Shown piece by piece: positions 1 through 9,698 of a DNA stretch of 64,000 bases (its first letter is position 1; the number at the start of each line of letters is the position of its first letter). The notes under the pieces are model-generated. The model made no database searches and was not told the origin of the DNA. It worked only from the letters and a program-made list of their open reading frames with translations. A program made the position numbers and the translations under genes. Origin of the DNA: Tranzscheliella williamsii. Its lineage: Eukaryota > Basidiomycota > Ustilaginomycetes > Ustilaginales > Ustilaginaceae. Location: the NCBI GenBank assembly GCA_023212725.1, contig JALBYF010000005.1, forward strand, positions 1 through 64,000. The letters run 5' to 3'.

Positions 1-357
1 GAGTCCGAAGCCGCCGCGCGTGCGCGCCGCAACGACGCCGCCAAGAACCGCTACACCGCCAAGAAGGCAGAGCGCCCGCCCGCCCCGCCCCCCCCGCCCG
101 GCACCGACGCCGACACCGACGCCGACCGCACCCTCACCGACCCACCCCACTACACCTCCGACGACATCGCCACCCCGCCGTACCCGCCCCCGGACCCGGA
201 GACCCTCCCCCCCGCCCTCGCCCCCGCAGCAGCCCTCTCCCCGCACCTTCCGCCCGTCACCCTCCCCTCCCCCCCACCGGCCGCTCCACAAAGCACTCTC
301 GCCCTCCCACCAGACATCGAGATGGCAGACGCCGTCACAACAGACCCCGCCGCGTAA
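1..357 (+). CDS. C-terminal end of an unidentified Pro-rich protein (cut by window edge)
   Basis: Frame 1 is open from the first base to a TAA at 355-357, giving about 118 residues without a start, so this is read as the 3' end of a gene that begins outside the window. The piece starts with a charged, helix-like stretch rich in Ala, Arg and Lys, then becomes a low-complexity Pro/Asp/Thr region and ends in an acidic tail (DIEMADAVTTDPAA). No domain can be recognised; it looks like a disordered C-terminus. The frame was chosen because its composition (Asp, Glu, Thr, Lys mixed with Pro) is protein-like, whereas the overlapping frame that starts at base 20 is almost only Pro/Arg/Thr/Ser and has the look of a GC-rich shadow. 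Confidence 0.45.
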   Translation, partial: ESEAAARARRNDAAKNRYTAKKAERPPAPPPPPGTDADTDADRTLTDPPHYTSDDIATPPYPPPDPETLPPALAPAAALSPHLPPVTLPSPPPAAPQSTLALPPDIEMADAVTTDPAA

Positions 358-1032
358 CTCCACGCCCACACGTCAAAATGCACGGCCGGTTGCCCACCTG
401 CACACCATAGCGAAAGTCTACATTTTTTTATGGGGTTTTTATTGGATTTTTTCGGGGGGGCGAAAGGAGGCTAGCTAGGTGAATGAATAGCAAGGCTGTG
501 TGGGGCGCGGAAGATGGTGTGAGCGCAGAGTACGCTCGGAGGGGGCGAGCGAGGTGGTCGATGGGGGTGCATGGGTGTCGCGCGGGGGCAGCTCGGGGCG
601 ATGGGCGAGCGAGATCAGCGGAGCTGGGGCGGCCGTGGAGCTGGGTGGCGGCGACGGATGGCGATGGGGAGACGGCGGGGGCGCTGGTGGGCGCGCCGAG
701 GAGTCTCGACCCGGGCGGGCGGCGGGGTGGCCGCTCCGGCGTGCGGCGGTGCGTATCTGCCGGGGCGGCTGCGTCGTGCGCCGTGGGACCGGCAATCGAT
801 CCGAGTCTTCTTCAACAATCGTGGCTAGAGCCGACGCGTTACGTCAACGAGAATGCACGGTCGAAGAACGTCTTGGGCGGCTTGTACAACGGGCGGGCTT
901 CTGGCTGGTCGCGCGGGACGCCGGCGGTGGTGGCGGCGGCGTTCGAGCTGGCATCCTCTCGTTCTGTGCGACAGAACGATGTCGTAGAAAACATGGCGAT
1001 ACGGGGCGTCAGTGGACGACTCGCGAGCGCAG
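358..1032. other. Intergenic, 3' sides of two converging genes
   Basis: Several overlapping open frames on both strands are Arg/Gly/Ala-rich and have no recognisable domain. A T-rich patch near 420-450 could lie in the 3' UTR of the upstream gene. Nothing else is seen. Confidence 0.4.
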
Positions 1033-1515
1033 CTAGGCGTCGTCGCGCGCGGGCACGCGCTTGCGCGCCGGCTTCGTCGAGAAGCGATACGCCAGCACCG
1101 GCCCGCCCACCATGACCGCCGCCGGGCCGTACATGTCCTCCACCAGCGTCTGCGCCGACGAAGCAACACGCACGCCAGAGCGGCTACGAGCCGGAGACAT
1201 ACCGTTCACGCTCTCCAGACTGGACTGCACGAACGAGGCGCGTGGCGAGTCCTGGAACGGCTGATTCGGAACGAGCTTGACTTCGACCCTCGCCTTCGGC
1301 GGCTCCAGGAAAGAGACACCGCCCATCGAGGGCATGCCGCCGTTCATGGAAAGACCGGTAAACTCGGGCTTGTAGTCAGTGCTCGGCTGTCGCTTCGGCT
1401 TGGCCTTCTCCGCCCCGGCCGTGGCGACCAGAGTCGTCTCGGAAGTGTTGGCGTTCTGCGTCATGGCGGCCGCGTCGGAGGTTTTGGTCGTCTTTCGTCG
1501 GAGTTTGTCAAACAT
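1033..1515 (-). CDS. Conserved-looking small hypothetical protein (160 aa)
   Basis: I do not recognise the family. The start MFDKLRRKTTK at 1515 is preferred because ACCGCC precedes the ATG. The frame stays open up to an ATG at 1563, but that extension contains a branch-like CTGAC and a CAG just before the chosen start, so it may be intron sequence; an upstream exon is possible. The protein is basic at the N-terminus, Ser/Thr/Pro-rich in the middle, and ends with a short hydrophobic, Gly-containing stretch (VMVGGPVLAYRF, about residues 135-150) followed by a basic tail. That tail pattern could fit a membrane- or mitochondrion-associated small protein, but this is speculation. Confidence 0.5.
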   Translation of the reverse strand: MFDKLRRKTTKTSDAAAMTQNANTSETTLVATAGAEKAKPKRQPSTDYKPEFTGLSMNGGMPSMGGVSFLEPPKARVEVKLVPNQPFQDSPRASFVQSSLESVNGMSPARSRSGVRVASSAQTLVEDMYGPAAVMVGGPVLAYRFSTKPARKRVPARDDA

Positions 1516-2935
1516 GGCGGTGAGCTGAGATGGAGTCAGCGAAGGTGTGATCAGGTTGTACATCTACCTGGGTCGCGGCGAAGCTTCTTGATGTCGATTT
1601 GGCGTCCGGAGAGCCACAGTGGATTTGATGCGCAGGTGATGCTGTGCAGAAGTGTGAGTGAGGAGAAGAAGACACGGACGCAACGGGACTGGCCAGCAGG
1701 ACTACACTATATACGATTGCAGCCACGGCGAACGGACAGGAGATGCACATGATGACAAGGTAGCGTGTGACTGTGACTCGGGACAGGCGATGATCTCGCG
1801 GACCCACGACGATGACGGAGCCAAGCGAGGCATGCTAGTCAAGAACACGAGGCAAAGTGCTCAGCATCATAGACCCAAGCCAAGAGAGGGACGGGATGAT
1901 CCCTTCTTGTAGGTACACGCGGTGACTCGAGGGGCGGGAAGTGGCTACGGCGAGCGCAGCAATAACAGGGCGGAGGGCACCCCGTCATGCTGAGTGCCGC
2001 GGATTAGACGCCGTGCCAGCGCGGACTTACGCTCGCAAAGTGGCTATGCTCTCCATGACTTTCAAACACCGCGAAAGCGCAGCCCAATTGTCGACCCACT
2101 CTGCAGCATCTTCCCACCTGTAGGGTCTACAGGTGGGCTGCGAAGGGCGAGTCAACACTGTGCAGCTGTCTGCCGGCGGCCCTGATCATGGGAGTACGAT
2201 CACGATCACGATCAAGTCAGTAAGAGTAGGAAAAGTCAGGGCCTGGAGGGCTAAGGACGGGGGTGCGGCTCAAGAGCTTATCTCGTGTCTACTGAGACGG
2301 ACTCAGCCATCATGGCGTCATGCATCAGCAATCAGGGTAGGCTGTACCTGCTCGCTCCTTGACACCAGAAGCTAACGCATGGCGGGGCAAGGAGGGTAAA
2401 GAGGGGATGGCCAATGCCTTGGGTGCTGAGTCGAGTCACTCGGCACGATAGTGAGAGCAGGGGATGGCGTTGTGACTCGACTGGGCAATACGCACACAGC
2501 TGTCAAGCGACCTCGCCACGTGGCTCGACATTCCATGCTGGCCCGCCCACACTCCCGCAGTAGGCCATTCCCATACGGCTTGGGGCGCATGGCTTGCGCT
2601 TTCATAGCAATCGCTTGCCTCGCTACCGTTGCCCTCAGCAACAAGCGCCCAGATAGCCAGTACGGAGCGGCTGCACCTCACAGCGATGGCCAACTGAGCA
2701 TCTCCACGATCTCAGGCGACATGGACCGACCCACAGTCCTGTCCACTAGCCCGCTTGCCATCGTGACTGCCGCTAGGATCACACCCCCCCTTGTCCAGGT
2801 CTACTGCGTGGCTCTTCCGTGTCCCTCGTAGGGAAGTAGGTGGTAGCACTGCCACGACTGCATGTCAAAGCGTAACAGACAGCTGGAATCTACCTTATAT
2901 AATGTCAATATGCACTGACCGAGCTATAACATCCC
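1516..2935. other. Intergenic region, no convincing gene
   Basis: About 1.4 kb with only short unconvincing open frames. A minor simple repeat (GATCAC units) lies near 2195-2215. It contains the promoter of the small hypothetical gene on the minus strand and the 5' flank of the tRNA gene. Confidence 0.4.
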
Positions 2936-3041
2936 CCGGACATAGCTCAGTTGGAAGTAGCGATGGTTTGTAATTGGAAACCCTAATCCGGTATTAACGG
3001 AAAAGCACCATAGGTCGCCGGTTCGATTCCGGCTGTCCGGA
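2936..3041 (+). tRNA. tRNA-Tyr (anticodon GTA) with a 32-nt intron
   Basis: Acceptor strands 2936-2942 (CCGGACA) and 3034-3040 (TGTCCGG) pair fully, and base 3041 (A) is the discriminator. The C1-G72 pair is the known eukaryotic/archaeal tRNA-Tyr identity pair. The D-arm begins GCTC at 2945, with one mismatch in the stem. The anticodon stem 2963-2967 (ATGGT) pairs with 3007-3011 (ACCAT), and the anticodon GTA is 2970-2972. The intron 2974-3005 follows position 37, the standard place, and eukaryotic tRNA-Tyr genes typically carry introns. The T-arm is GCCGG-TTCGATT-CCGGC at 3017-3033. Confidence 0.95.
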
Positions 3042-3075
3042 CGCTTTCTTTTTTTTTTTTTCTTTCCTTTTTTTT
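3042..3075 (+). terminator. RNA polymerase III T-run terminator of tRNA-Tyr
   Basis: Uninterrupted T tracts (over ten Ts, then a second run of nine) begin four bases after the tRNA 3' end, as expected for a Pol III terminator. The tract also lies in the 3' flank of the convergent helicase gene. Confidence 0.8.
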
Positions 3076-3262
3076 CGCCTTCATGCGTCGGACCGTGTAT
3101 GGCTGTTCTGCAGCTGCCGGCGGGGAAGAAGGTCGAGCTAGGCGATGCCGCTAACATACGTCTCGTCCTTTTGGTGAAGGATGTTTGCCATTGAGACGGT
3201 CTAAAACTACAGAATACACAGTACAAGCGGGATCGAGGATGTTGAAAGGAGGAGGAGCGACA

Positions 3263-4837
3263 TCAGGTGGCGGACACTGTTTTGGACTTGCTGGCCTTCT
3301 TCTCGGCCTTGATCTTGAGCTGCGCCTTTTTCTTGTTGCGTTCCTGGCGCTCGCCGAATTTGCCGTCGTGGAGGGCCATGGTGGCGACTCTCTTGGCGGT
3401 GGCGACCGTGTTGAGCTTTTCAAGAATGGCTTCCTCGTCAAGGCCTTCGAGCTCTGTCAACTTGACGTTGATCTTGTCCTCGATGCTCTGGACAACCTCG
3501 ATGTCTCTTTCCGTGATGAAAGAGACCGCAAAGCCCGTCTTGCCGTTACGCGCGGTACGGCCGACCCGATGCACATAGTCCTGCCATGCCGAGGGCAGAT
3601 CCCAGTTGATGACCAGCTCCACGTCCGGAATATCGAGACCACGAGAGCCAACGTCCGTGGCGATCAAGACCGGCACGCGCTGTGCACGAAACGCTTGAAG
3701 GTTGTCGCTCCGTTCCGACTGGCGCAGATGCGAGTGGAGAGACACGTTGGGGATTCCCAATTCAGTCAGCATGCCCGACAACGTCGCGGCGGTCTTGCAC
3801 CGAGCAGCAAAGATAATGGTAGCCGGACAGAAGAGACCTGCGTCATCGTCTTCGTCTTCGTCCTCCGAGCCATGATGGGCAGAGGCCCGTCTGCCTTTCT
3901 TTCGCTCGTTCTCGGCTCTGCGTTCTCTGTCCGCCTGCCGTTTGGCTTTGAGTCTCCTGACACGCTCGGAAGAAGGCTTAATTGGCGGATTGCGCATGAC
4001 ATGGAACAGGTAAGGCTCTCGGACGTGCGAGGGCACAAATATGTACCTTTGCTCCAAAGTCTCTGGCGTCTTGGTGTCCATCTCAATCTTGCAGATCATG
4101 GGTGCGGGCTTGCCAGGCGGGCGCCTAGCGTTGGCAAATTCCTCCACCTCGGCGGTGAGCGTTGCGGAGAAGAGAAGTGTCTGAAGCGTGCTGGGTGACG
4201 GAAGTACTGAATGGAGGTAATCCAGCTCCGGCTTGAAGGTGGCTGTGAGGAGACGATCAGCTTCGTCGAGCACGAGGAACTTGCATCTTCCCAAACCCCA
4301 CTCCTGACCGCCTCCACTGCGGAGGTGGTCGACAAGCCGCCCCGGGGTGGCAACAATGACGTGGGGCCGCATACTGGCAAGCTCGGAGGCCTGTTTCATC
4401 ATGTCCATACCTCCGAGGACAAGCGCACAGCGCAGACCCATCCTGGCACCTTCTCCGACAGCTACAAACTGCTCATAGAGCTGGACGCCGAGCTCCCTGG
4501 TCGGAGTCAACACGACGGCGAAACCACCGACCATGTCTTTGAGAAGCCGGTTGAGTATCGGAAGGGCAAAGCAAAGCGTTTTGCCGGAACCTGTCTGCGC
4601 GCCGCCCACAAGGTCGCGTCCTTGCAGCACTGATGGAATAGTGAGGCTCTGAATGGGTGTTGGTACTTTGATCTGCAAGGACGCCAGGCTGCGTATCAGC
4701 ATTGGTGAGATTCCCATCGAGGAAAACGATGCATGCTTGGGCGCTTCGGAACCGCTCTTGGCTATGGTGGAGATAGTAGCAGCCGCATTGCTGGAGCAAG
4801 GGTCGCCCGTAGCGGCACTGTTACGTATTGAGGTCAT
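3263..4837 (-). CDS. DBP8: DEAD-box ATP-dependent RNA helicase Dbp8 (DDX49 family)
   Basis: The 524-aa single-exon protein is a nucleolar RNA helicase expected to act in 18S rRNA maturation within the small-subunit processome. All DEAD-box motifs are visible: a Q-motif region around residues 37-63 (F..MGI..., PTPIQ), Walker A AQTGSGKT at 80-87, PTRELG near 112, DEAD at 191-194, SAT at 224-226, and HRVGRTAR at 423-430. The overall match is best to the Dbp8/DDX49 branch. A charged insert of about 50 residues (roughly 285-333, Lys/Arg-rich then Glu/Asp-rich) lengthens the linker between the two RecA domains. The Lys-rich C-terminal tail is typical of nucleolar helicases. The nucleolar partner Nop14 is also encoded in this window, but far away. 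Confidence 0.93.
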   Translation of the reverse strand: MTSIRNSAATGDPCSSNAAATISTIAKSGSEAPKHASFSSMGISPMLIRSLASLQIKVPTPIQSLTIPSVLQGRDLVGGAQTGSGKTLCFALPILNRLLKDMVGGFAVVLTPTRELGVQLYEQFVAVGEGARMGLRCALVLGGMDMMKQASELASMRPHVIVATPGRLVDHLRSGGGQEWGLGRCKFLVLDEADRLLTATFKPELDYLHSVLPSPSTLQTLLFSATLTAEVEEFANARRPPGKPAPMICKIEMDTKTPETLEQRYIFVPSHVREPYLFHVMRNPPIKPSSERVRRLKAKRQADRERRAENERKKGRRASAHHGSEDEDEDDDAGLFCPATIIFAARCKTAATLSGMLTELGIPNVSLHSHLRQSERSDNLQAFRAQRVPVLIATDVGSRGLDIPDVELVINWDLPSAWQDYVHRVGRTARNGKTGFAVSFITERDIEVVQSIEDKINVKLTELEGLDEEAILEKLNTVATAKRVATMALHDGKFGERQERNKKKAQLKIKAEKKASKSKTVSAT

Positions 4838-5096
4838 GGTCGTTTGGAAGCGTTGGCACTGTGCTCAACGTACTGTGTTAGGGGGAGATGAGAAGACCAA
4901 CAGGGCAAGGTGCGCTTATGTTCGCCCACCAACGAAATCCCAAACTTGGCCAAAATTTAGGCCACAAAGCTCGGATCCCGGACGATCATTCCACGGAGGC
5001 TGACTTAACAACGACCAGCCCCGCAACTTCTTGAGACGGGTTCTACGCTGCAACGAACAACCTCCTTGCCGCTTGCAACACCATCATGGCAGAAGG

Positions 5097-5738
5097 ATGT
5101 TCCTGGGCCTTTTGACCCTCCTCTTCGGGGCAGCTAGTGGCCTCGGCCTGCTGATGTGCATTGCACTCGGTCTTCTCTCGCTGTCACGCTTTATCGAGTC
5201 ACATGCGGCCCGATCCAGACGTATAGGCCTTTATCTGGTCTATGCCTCTGTTGTTCTTCAAGTGGGAATCGTCGCGGTGGACCGTGTGCCGTTCACGCCG
5301 CTCCTTGCCAATATGACCTCCATGGCACTGCACTATACGACGCTATCGCATCCAAACTGGCCTTACGTAGCAGCATCATCGTCATCACCGGCTTCGACCC
5401 GCGCCCATCCGATGTTGGCCGTTTTGTCCCTCGGCCTACCTCTCGTCTCCCACATTTGGCTCGTCCGACACCATACACTGACAGCGAGCGCCTGGCATCA
5501 GCATAGGTACGATGCCAAGTACCGGCCGAAGCTGGCAGATGGAACGCTGGACTGGGATGTGGTGCCTTTGCGGGAGCCGACAAGTAGAGAGATGTCCAAC
5601 CTCCAAGTATGCGCGGTCCTGGCTGTCTGCGTCTGGTCGGTGCCTGTCTGGAGGTTTCTTGGGCGGGTCGCAGCGGCCGAGTGGGGAGGCACGGGGCTTG
5701 CATCCACGCCCAGGCCAGCCCATCGACCAAGCCAATAG
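5097..5738 (+). CDS. SVP26: Svp26/TEX261-like ER-Golgi membrane cargo receptor
   Basis: The 213-aa multi-spanning protein resembles Svp26/TEX261, a COPII-linked adaptor that helps load type II membrane proteins such as Golgi mannosyltransferases into ER vesicles. The start at 5097 (MFLGLLTLLFG) places a hydrophobic segment at the N-terminus; the frame extends upstream to 5031, but that part is polar and unlike the family. Four hydrophobic segments are visible at roughly residues 1-25, 38-60, 102-120 and 167-187. Family-like features are the L..L..FIE.H...SRR loop after the first segment, the SHPNWPYV loop, and a late C.VWS.P segment. The polar C-terminal tail is not conserved. Similarity is moderate. 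Confidence 0.75.
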   Translation: MFLGLLTLLFGAASGLGLLMCIALGLLSLSRFIESHAARSRRIGLYLVYASVVLQVGIVAVDRVPFTPLLANMTSMALHYTTLSHPNWPYVAASSSSPASTRAHPMLAVLSLGLPLVSHIWLVRHHTLTASAWHQHRYDAKYRPKLADGTLDWDVVPLREPTSREMSNLQVCAVLAVCVWSVPVWRFLGRVAAAEWGGTGLASTPRPAHRPSQ

Positions 5739-6507
5739 CCTCGCTACAGAAGCTGCCTGTCTTGACCGTGCATTCTGCTGTACTATCGTGCGGCCAAGGT
5801 CTGAAGATTGCGACAGTGCGCTTCGCTGTGCTGTGATGAATAGAAGAACGCAGACACGCAGTAGCTGGCGCGTTTGCCGCGCTCGGCGCGTTTCTCGCTG
5901 CCTTGCAAGGCGGCCACAAAAGGATTTACAGGCAAGCGATAGCTGGAACGACGAGGCTGCCTCTGGGATTGGTCACTAGCTTGGGCTATCCATCCGAGCA
6001 ACGATGTTACAATTTCAGTCGCGGGTATGAGTTGACAGATGCTGATCGATTGTGATTAGAGACAATAGCGAACGGATTCGCCGCGAAAGTAGCCGTCAGC
6101 AGAGCCGAGTTTCGGTCGAACTCGGCCGCCCGCCTTGCTTAGCAGTTCAAGTCACTGTGGGTCAAAATGGCTGGCAATTCCCAAACTGCAGCCTAACGAC
6201 TTTTCCTTAAGTTAGCTGATTCGGCTTCCCCGCACTCGATTTCGTTGGAACTTCAAAGCGCAAAAATACATCCAATGTGAATACGGATCGCCTTTTGATT
6301 CTTCGCAGTCCGGCCCTTCCGGCTCGTCGGAATCGGCGCATCCGCATATGTCAAACCCGGGGAAGAGAAACAGGCGAAAGCAGCAGGTTGACTGGCCGCC
6401 TTCGCCACTCCTGCCTCCTCATATACACTGCAGCTTCTTGGATCCTCCCTTGCATCTTCAATCAACGGCCCTTGTACATACACACTGTAGCTACACAGCG
6501 TATCACC
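5739..6507. other. Intergenic region and promoter of the GCDH gene
   Basis: No convincing gene is present. The last 150 bases probably include the 5' UTR of the glutaryl-CoA dehydrogenase gene. Overlapping short frames are not protein-like. Confidence 0.4.
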
Positions 6508-7875
6508 ATGTCGAACGCCCTCAGGAATGCTGTGCCTGCGTTGCGGAGAGCAGCAGCATCCGCCTTCGCGGTCGGTGTGCGGCCCGCTGCCGTTGGTTCG
6601 GCGGTTGCCGGTTCGTCTTCCTCGGTATGCGTCCGCGGCTACGGCACCACGCCCGACACAGCTCCCGAGCAGTATCGCATGACGCAGTTCAGCAAGTTCA
6701 ACTGGGAAGACCCCATGGCGCTCTTCGAGACGCAGCTCTCCGAGGACGAAAAGGCGATCGCCCAGACCGCCCACGACTTTTGCCAGGAGAATCTGCAGCC
6801 CAAGGTGCTAGAGATGTACCGAAACGAGACGTGGGATCCTACCATCCTTCCTTCGCTCGGTGAGCTCGGCCTGCTCGGCGCCACCATCCAAGGCTACGGC
6901 TGTGCGGGCGTTAACAGCGTCTCCTATGGCCTCATCGCCCGCGAGGTTGAGCGAGTCGACTCTGGCTACCGGTCCATCATGTCCGTCCAGAGCTCGCTCG
7001 TCATGGGCCCCATCAACCAGTTCGGCACCGATGCGCAGAAGGAAAAGTATCTGCCGCGCTTGGCCAAGGGAGAACTGGTCGGGTGCTTTGGGCTCACCGA
7101 GCCCAACCACGGCTCCGACCCTTCTAGCATGGAGACCACCGCGACCGACACCGATGACGGTCACATTGTGCTGAACGGTAGCAAGACCTGGATCAGCAAC
7201 TCGCCACATGCCGATGTGTTCGTCATTTGGGCCCGATGCAAGTGGGACAACAAGATCCGTGGCTTCCTCGTCGACAAGGGCACCAAGGGGCTTTCTGCGC
7301 CGGCGATCAAGAACAAGCTCCAGCTGCGCGCCTCGGTGACCGGGAGTATCTTTATGGAGGACGTCAAGGTGAAGCGCGACGAGAGTCTGCTGCCGCATGC
7401 GCGGCCCGGGCTGGGTTCGCCGTTCGAGTGCCTCAACTCGGCGCGCTACGGTATTTCGTGGGGGTCGATGGGTGCGCTCGAGGCGTGCATTGCCGAGGCG
7501 CGGCAGTACGCGCTCGATCGTCGCCAGTTCGGCCGCCCCATCGCCGGCTTCCAGCTGATCCAGCAGAAGCTCGCCGACGCCTCCACCGAGGCCGCGCTCG
7601 GCCTGCTCTGCAGTCTCCAGCTCGGCCGCATGAAGGACGCCGGCGCCTGGAGCCCCGAAATGGTCTCCCTCGCCAAGCGTAACAACTGCAACAAGGCCCT
7701 CCAGCACGCCCGCAGCCTCCTCGACATCTTCGGCGGCAACGCTACCTCCGACGAGTACAACTGTGGCCGCCATGTACAGAACCTCCAGACCGTGCACACC
7801 TACGAGGGCTCCTACGGCATCCACACCCTCATCCTCGGCAAAGGCATCACCGGCCTCCAGGCTTTCGCTAATTAG
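6508..7875 (+). CDS. GCDH: Glutaryl-CoA dehydrogenase, mitochondrial (acyl-CoA dehydrogenase family)
   Basis: The 455-aa FAD enzyme would oxidise and decarboxylate glutaryl-CoA to crotonyl-CoA in lysine/tryptophan breakdown. The start at 6508 has a good CACC context and opens a mitochondrial presequence ([19 protein letters not shown]...) of about 50 residues. The frame runs open a further 77 codons upstream, but that stretch reads like 5' UTR. Visible family signatures are [14 protein letters not shown] (flavin region), [12 protein letters not shown], the [15 protein letters not shown] helix, and [13 protein letters not shown], in which Glu near residue 433 is the expected catalytic base. 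The run from LTEPNHGSD to ITGLQAFAN matches glutaryl-CoA dehydrogenases more closely than other acyl-CoA dehydrogenases. Length is normal for the family. Confidence 0.93.
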   Translation: MSNALRNAVPALRRAAASAFAVGVRPAAVGSAVAGSSSSVCVRGYGTTPDTAPEQYRMTQFSKFNWEDPMALFETQLSEDEKAIAQTAHDFCQENLQPKVLEMYRNETWDPTILPSLGELGLLGATIQGYGCAGVNSVSYGLIAREVERVDSGYRSIMSVQSSLVMGPINQFGTDAQKEKYLPRLAKGELVGCFGLTEPNHGSDPSSMETTATDTDDGHIVLNGSKTWISNSPHADVFVIWARCKWDNKIRGFLVDKGTKGLSAPAIKNKLQLRASVTGSIFMEDVKVKRDESLLPHARPGLGSPFECLNSARYGISWGSMGALEACIAEARQYALDRRQFGRPIAGFQLIQQKLADASTEAALGLLCSLQLGRMKDAGAWSPEMVSLAKRNNCNKALQHARSLLDIFGGNATSDEYNCGRHVQNLQTVHTYEGSYGIHTLILGKGITGLQAFAN

Positions 7876-8240
7876 GCCGATTTAACCCCCCCCGGGGCCT
7901 AAAACATTTCTCTCTGACACCTTGTTTATCTAACTCTGACTCGGTCTGGCGGATTCCAGGAACAGCGCTGATCTCTACCAAAGCTGATCTGCGCAGCGTC
8001 GCCTTCTTTCCGGCTGTACACCCGCAGTCGCAGTAGTCGCGTTTGGGCCCAGTGGAATCATATACAGCTATCATCAGAACGCTACGGCACGGAAGGGCTT
8101 TGTGAAATGGGTGTTTGGTTTTACGGCCTCTGCGATTACCGCTGTGGGTCATGTCTGCGGCGTGAGAAGTCCGGGCGGTCGTGAGAAGAGATCGGTGGCG
8201 TGGAAAATGCTGGCATCGCTGGTGTTGGCCAAGAGTGCCC
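7876..8240. other. Convergent intergenic region
   Basis: Short 3'-to-3' spacer between the GCDH gene and a minus-strand gene. No RNA gene or other element is seen. Confidence 0.4.
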
Positions 8241-9698
8241 TCAGTCTGCTTTGGGATTGCCCTTGAACATTAGCGTGTTCATCTCTGTCATGACTAGGGG
8301 TGGTATGGACCCGATGGTGCTGAAAGCAGTCGTGAGAGGTATGAAATACTTACTCCGCAACGCGCGGCCTATGCGGCTTTTTTTTGCGTCGCTACGAACC
8401 GGCTCAGTCTCGTCCGGCGCAAGAATCTGAGAAGCGCGAGAGGAAGATCCCAGATGCCGGTGCTCGGAGCCATCTTCGAAGTCCGACTCGATCTCGGGCA
8501 CCGACGACCGCGGCTCTGACGCCGATGCCGATGCTGGCGCTAGCCTGCGCCCTTGCGCTGACGTTGATGCCTGTGGGTCTCTGACCTCCTCGGTCGAGGT
8601 GAGCTCGGCCAGTTCAATGTGAAAATGCTGGGGTTGTCCACGATATCGCAGGCCAGCGAGCCCGCCATTCCCGGCACTTGGCTCAAGTGGCATGCTGTCC
8701 TCCCGCTGGTCAAAGTCATTGAGCAAGCGCGTTGCCGAATTTCCGGATCCCGTCCCATGATCCAGGCGCGGAGCGAGCGCAGACGCCGTCTCCGCCGTCT
8801 CCGCCTCCGCATTGGACTGTACATGTCGAAGGAGCTCAAAAAGAGACCGAAACGGTCGCCCAATGAACAAGTCGCCCATACCACGTTTGCTTTTCTTGCT
8901 CCCGCTTGTCTGAACTGCAAAGCTCGTCATTGCTAAGCGGTATTTCTTCCTGGCGCTACTGCGTGCCCCCTGGATACGGCTCCGTTTGCGAATATGGGGG
9001 TCACCCCCCGATGCGGGGGTCGGGGCACCCGAGGGTGCTGGTGATGGAGCCGACTCTGAAACCGGGCTGCTCGGTACGTCTGCGGCCGTGGACGGAGGGG
9101 TCGCATTACCCTCCGCCGGCGGACCAGCTGCAGCGCCGGTGCTGTTCTTCGCTGAAGCAGGGACATCTTCGAGGCGAGTGCATGGCTGCGTGACCGTGGC
9201 GGGTTTCCTCGTCGCTACCTGGTCGTCTGTCAGGTAGGTCTCCACCGTACAGAAAACATCGCCCTTCTGCGGCTTCGGCTTGAGCTTCTGTGCTTCCAGC
9301 GCTTTCCTTTTCTCCTCGTATGCGCGCCGGTTGGCGCTCAAGGAGGCCGCAGCAATGTGATTCCAACCTACGGTCGTGATAATGCTGATGACCCCCGCGC
9401 CAAGCGCCATGACCTCTTTCCATGGTAAGTAACTTGGCTTTTTGTCTGTCACCGCTTCAACAATTTCCTCTGCTGCTTGCGGTACATCGCCTAGAGCCCT
9501 TTTGCCCAGCTTGGTCATACGCGTGTCTCTGCGGGCAAGGATGTTACACCCGAAACAAGGCGGTAGACTACACTCTGCGAAGCGGCCAAGATGTTGCCGC
9601 TCTTCTGATTCGGAACGAAAGTGCAATGCAGTCGGCAGCGACTGTGCACAGACGAACAAGGCGGCGAGCACGAGGAAAGTGAGACCGGCCGCCTGCAT
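8241..9698 (-). CDS. Unrecognised signal-peptide protein (485 aa), candidate secreted or membrane protein
   Basis: The N-terminus is a clear signal peptide (MQAAGLTFLVLAALFVCAQS, cleavage about residue 20). Five cysteines follow in the next 160 residues (an ECSLPPCFGC cluster, then two more). A dibasic pair (ARR) and KR near residues 55-67 look like Kex2-type processing sites. A second hydrophobic segment lies near residues 95-112 (VMALGAGVISIITTVGW) and a third near the C-terminus (YFIPLTTAFSTIGSIPPLVM), so the mature protein may be membrane-bound rather than free. The middle is a long disordered Pro/Ser/Ala/Gly-rich region. No known domain is recognised. It could be a lineage-specific secreted protein; small unseen introns could alter the model. 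Confidence 0.6.
   Translation of the reverse strand: MQAAGLTFLVLAALFVCAQSLPTALHFRSESEERQHLGRFAECSLPPCFGCNILARRDTRMTKLGKRALGDVPQAAEEIVEAVTDKKPSYLPWKEVMALGAGVISIITTVGWNHIAAASLSANRRAYEEKRKALEAQKLKPKPQKGDVFCTVETYLTDDQVATRKPATVTQPCTRLEDVPASAKNSTGAAAGPPAEGNATPPSTAADVPSSPVSESAPSPAPSGAPTPASGGDPHIRKRSRIQGARSSARKKYRLAMTSFAVQTSGSKKSKRGMGDLFIGRPFRSLFELLRHVQSNAEAETAETASALAPRLDHGTGSGNSATRLLNDFDQREDSMPLEPSAGNGGLAGLRYRGQPQHFHIELAELTSTEEVRDPQASTSAQGRRLAPASASASEPRSSVPEIESDFEDGSEHRHLGSSSRASQILAPDETEPVRSDAKKSRIGRALRSKYFIPLTTAFSTIGSIPPLVMTEMNTLMFKGNPKAD

Noticed and set aside
20..478. 152-codon plus-strand frame at the left edge
   Set aside because: Pro/Arg/Thr/Ser only, with a T-rich 3' part translated as Phe/Leu/Trp; frame 1 of the same stretch is more protein-like and ends in a clean stop.
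3185..4198. 337-codon plus-strand frame
   Set aside because: Antisense to Dbp8.
6808..7824. 338-codon minus-strand frame
   Set aside because: Antisense to glutaryl-CoA dehydrogenase, which is certain.
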